Of a stretch of 64,000 nt of DNA, positions 60,701-64,000 are shown piece after piece; the stretch's first letter is position 1; every line of letters begins with the position of its first letter. The notes under the pieces were generated by a model. The model saw only the letters and a list, made by a program, of their open reading frames with translations, made no database searches and was not told where the DNA came from. This DNA comes from Cardinalis cardinalis (taxonomy: Eukaryota > Chordata > Aves > Passeriformes > Cardinalidae): the NCBI GenBank assembly GCA_014549065.1, contig JACDOX010000221.1:790864-854863 (forward strand). Reading direction: 5' to 3'. The position numbers were made by a program, and so were the translations under genes.

Positions 60701-62123
60701 AGTCTTGATGCCTTTCAGAAATCAAGTTCTTCTCTTAAAAGGTGCTGCAGCACATTGTGTGTATATATAAAGAGATGTACACACATATATATGCTGTGTG
60801 TTTATGGTATAAATGCATGTATCACTTGTACAGAGCTGTGGATAGTGGCCTCTCCAAGCTGGTGGCCTCAGCACCACGTGAAGCAGTGCCACAGTTAGAC
60901 ACATGAGCATTGAAGTTGGTGGTGGATGGCTCCATTACCATTCAATCCATGATTGCACCAAGGGGGTAGGAATAATTTAAAAGTTTATCAAGCAAATTAA
61001 GGCATGGTTGGAAATGCATTCCTAGGAGAANGTGCCCTGGGCTGGTATTCAGAAGTCCTCTCTGCACTGAGCATGAGGCAGATGTGACTCCTGATGTTTT
61101 GGTGACTGAAGATGGGGAAGTTGCTNAGCCCAGACGTGCCAGATGGCCTCCCCCTTTCCTCAAAGTGAACACGGTGGGACAGATTGTGGGTTCAGCTCAG
61201 CCCCACTGCCACAGCCTCCCAAGGGGGGACAGAATCAGATCATAACCCTGACAGAAGACTGCAAATGGAAACACAGGAGCTGGGGATCCTCGGAAAGACT
61301 GAGAGACTATCACTGGGGACAGACAAGGAACCAAGGCATGTAAAACACAGTCCAAACCAAAAGCAGGAACAGCTTTTGGGTGGTGCCTCTTTAGCCTTTT
61401 CAGCCCTTTTAATCCACCATAAATATTTTTCACACTGTTCTGCTCGGTGCTGTCCTGTGGCTTCAGNAAACACCAAATGTGTTTGACTAAAGAACAGGCT
61501 TCAGAGTTAACCAAGATGCAGTCCACACTGATAATGTATTCCTGTGCATAATGGCCTGGAAGTGCTGTATTCATGTATGAGCTTTCTCAAAATTATTTAT
61601 TAATGGAAGAGATCATATACAATATTGNTCCTTAATATGCCTGAAAGACTCCCATAAACACACAGAATCTCACTCTGCTCTTTGAACAGGCACATGAGCC
61701 CTTAGTGCAGCCATGTTCCACCAGCACTAAACTACTGCAAGGAAGGAGAAAATCAGGAATGTCTCAGGCAGGAACCTGGCTCCCTGGGCTCCAGGCTGGG
61801 AGCACGTGAACGTGCAGCCACTGTGCTGTCACATCACACCGGGTTGCCATGGAGATAATTGCAATGTCATAACTAAAGGCTAATGTCAGCACCAGGTTTT
61901 ACAAGGAAATGATTGGATTGTATTTTTAATTTACCCCCAAATTATTGCCGCTCCTCCATCGGGAAGAAAATGAGAATTGTATATTTAATTTTTTGACAGC
62001 AACGGAGCAGAATGTTGTGGTTTAGGATCTGGAAGTTTTTACATCACTGTGTTTTTCTGAAGGTGTTCTCAGGTGTTTCTATACACAACTGTATTGAGAC
62101 AGCAAGACAGAACTCACAGGCTA
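57701..62123. other. Long non-coding stretch, no gene seen
   Basis: 58030-58210, 58840-59110 and 61840-62010 are AT-rich and enhancer-like, for example 'gttataattacagagctccc' near 58145 and 'ccattggccttactttgctgg' near 58894. An A-run at about 58611-58625, a pyrimidine tract at about 58793-58832 and a TA/TG-rich run at about 60758-60800 are simple sequence. No exon or RNA gene was recognised. Confidence 0.5.
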
Positions 62124-62124
62124 C

Positions 62125-62160
<36 letters not shown>

Positions 62161-62161
62161 T
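62124..62161. repeat. TAA/ATA trinucleotide microsatellite, about 12 copies
   Basis: An uninterrupted run of ATA units on the plus strand. It is a likely length-polymorphic marker. Confidence 0.97.
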
Positions 62162-63036
62162 GGATTATGCTGCATGTGTACATCTATACACTGCTCTCCC
62201 AGCCTGAGCCTCATTTAGCAACTCTAACTGTTTTATTAACAATATTAATCAATACTTTCAAAATGCTCTCTTGACCTGAGAGTTGTTAAGCTGCACTCTG
62301 GTAGAAACACATGAAACAAAATGAAATTTTAAATTATCTTACACTTGTTGTAACATGCTCTTTGCCCTTTCTGCCTGAACTGGTGCCTTCCAAGCTCCTG
62401 AGCTAAATCCAGGCCAGCATGGGGCCAAACTGCTGTTTTCTTTGGGACTAACTTCAAAGTCAATAAGCTTTTGCACAGCTCCACTCCCCTGGACGCTGGG
62501 GGCGAGCTGTGGAGCTGGGCTGATGGCAGCACTGTCAGCAGACAGGGAGCTTGGCCAGCTGGGGACCAGCCTTGCTGGAAGTGCCACGTGCACACCTGGC
62601 ATCATTCTCAGCCCAAGAGAATCAATACTGTCACTGGTGCAAAAGCAGCTTCCCCAAAAGCTCTGCTGTGCAGCCCATTCTGAATGCAAGAGTCAAAAAT
62701 ACTGTGCAAAGGCACTAAAGAGTGAAGAGACTAAACCTGGATCCCTGCAAAACGGATGCAAGAGAGGCAAGTGTTCACCTCAGCCTGCTGTCATTAACAC
62801 CACTTGTTTGTTACATGGAGAAATTATTATTGCAAACATGACACAGACACAGCCCATGGAGGTTTTACTGCTGGTGAAACCCAGATGTGTCACCTGTGTC
62901 ACACAGGACACGGATGCTCTGGTTGTGCATGTCCCACCTTCCTGCACTCAACGTTTCCCATTCCTGGTGAGCACCCGNTGTCCCACAAATCCCACCCATG
63001 GCCTCCCTGCAGTGGGGCTGTGTCCCACCTCTGTGA
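62162..63036. other. Unique non-coding sequence, no gene seen
   Basis: A 204-codon plus-strand frame (62442-63056) runs into the CR1 copy and contains one n. It has no recognisable domain, so it is not taken as a gene. Confidence 0.5.
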
Positions 63037-63210
63037 TCACAGAATGTTTGGGTTGAAGGGACCTCAGAGCCCATCCAGTGCCCCCCCTGCCCTGGCAGGG
63101 ACACCTCCCACTGTCCCAGGCTGCTCCCAGCCCNGTCCAGCCTGGCCTTGGGCACTGCCAGGGATCCAGGGGCAGCCCCAGCTTCTCCAGGCAAGCCCCA
63201 GAGCAGAGCT
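63037..63210 (-). mobile_element. CR1 LINE, 3' end fragment, antisense
   Basis: On the plus strand 'tcacagaatgtttgggttg' is followed by 'gaagggacctcagagcccatcc', 'ctggcagggacacctcccac' and 'ggccttgggcactgccagg'. It ends in 'cagccccagcttctcc'. It is 5'-truncated like the others and is close in sequence to the copies at 25 and 29528, indicating the same young subfamily. Confidence 0.92.
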
Positions 63211-64000
63211 GCAGCTGCACAGATGTGATCAATAGCCACAAGAAAGAGAAAGAATGAGGAAAGAAAGATAAATGCANAGAATCCCTAATTGGCTTAAAGG
63301 AAAACTGAAACAAAGGTAAAGGAAATTCATTTGGAAATGTTGCTGTTTTCTAATTGTTGGCAACTTGGGTTTGATGCATAAGGAGGAGAAAATGGTCTAA
63401 AATTACAGTAATCTTTAACTCTGCTAACACAATTGCCCTTCTCCTCCCTCATATTAGATGTCTTTGCTGTCCAAAGTGAATTCCAGGAGATAAATAGCAG
63501 AGCATTTTCCAAAATCAAAATCCTTGTTCAGATCAATTGCACCCAAAACCTGAATGATGACACACAAACACTCACTTTTTCTGGCAGTTTAATGCCGAAG
63601 AATTTATTCCCATTGTCAGTACAGTATGGATTATTTGAGTATTAGGAGGATATACATTAAAATATAATGTATCTAATGTATAAAATGTAATGACTGCAAT
63701 GAGAGCAACATCACATTTGAGTAGAGAAGCAGAAGTAGGCTCTGTTGGAAGCAATTTGGCCCAGTTTGGAAAAACTAGCTGTTAAAAATCACAGGCAAAT
63801 CCCAAACTGGCTGTTAGCAGCTCCCTTCAGCAAGCTCTGCTTCTTGCCTGCTCTGGCCAAGCTGAGCCCAGCATTGCCCCCTCTCCTTCCCTGAGCATTC
63901 AGGCCTGAGCACCAAAGGCTCATTCTCTTTCCATGCCCCACTGACCCCCTGCAACCTGCCCCATCTGGGATATCTCTGAGCAGAAGGGTTCTCCTGAAGA
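63211..64000. other. Unique non-coding sequence to the window edge
   Basis: 63240-63760 is AT-rich without a recognised element. 63780-64000 is more GC-balanced. No gene was seen. Confidence 0.5.

Overview
The window reads as a stretch of bird genome, most likely a songbird (Passeriformes). The strongest evidence is a set of about a dozen fragments of CR1 LINE retrotransposon. Several carry the family's 3' trademark (a run that ends in TTCTATGA or TTCTGTGA) and the near-identical 'CCCTTCCAACCCAAACCATTCT' style 3' region that is common in passerines. There is also one degenerate tRNA-like SINE with a CR1-type tail. There are no bacterial operons, no CRISPR array, no phage genes and no intact protein-coding gene. 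About 90 isolated single 'n' bases and two long N runs (13050-13314 and 29278-29527) point to a draft short-read assembly.

Layout. 1-12000 is mainly non-coding, with a CR1 3' end (25-243), a minus-strand CR1 fragment (about 1492-1610), a 15-22 bp minisatellite (1990-2348) and three AT-rich, conserved-looking blocks (about 2930-3270, 8420-8830, 9450-9760). A CpG island (about 12170-13470, broken by a gap) follows. On the minus strand it contains a consensus 5' splice site at 12359/12358, and 3.3 kb downstream on the same strand sits a 49 nt exon with both splice signals (8998-9046). I infer a minus-strand transcription unit whose promoter is the CpG island, but the spliced reading frame closes at once, so what is visible is 5' UTR or long non-coding RNA. 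13480-34680 is mostly unique non-coding sequence with local tandem duplications and CR1 pieces. 34683-35873 holds two different minisatellites either side of a short unique block. 37478-39000 is a CR1-rich patch with an inverted pair of CR1 3' ends and one older, longer CR1. 42430-42740 and especially 47100-47770 look like regulatory conserved non-coding sequence. 52240-53530 is a second CpG island with a clear TATA box (53140), followed directly by another block that looks like an enhancer (53500-53830). The right end carries two more minus-strand CR1 copies and a TAA microsatellite.

Interpretation. Two CpG islands 40 kb apart, very few exons, and many AT-rich blocks full of TAAT/ATTA homeodomain cores in an otherwise gene-poor region are what is expected of the regulatory landscape around a developmental transcription-factor gene. 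I could not name that gene from the sequence. Conservation was judged by eye from base composition and motif texture, not by alignment, so every conserved-element call is provisional.
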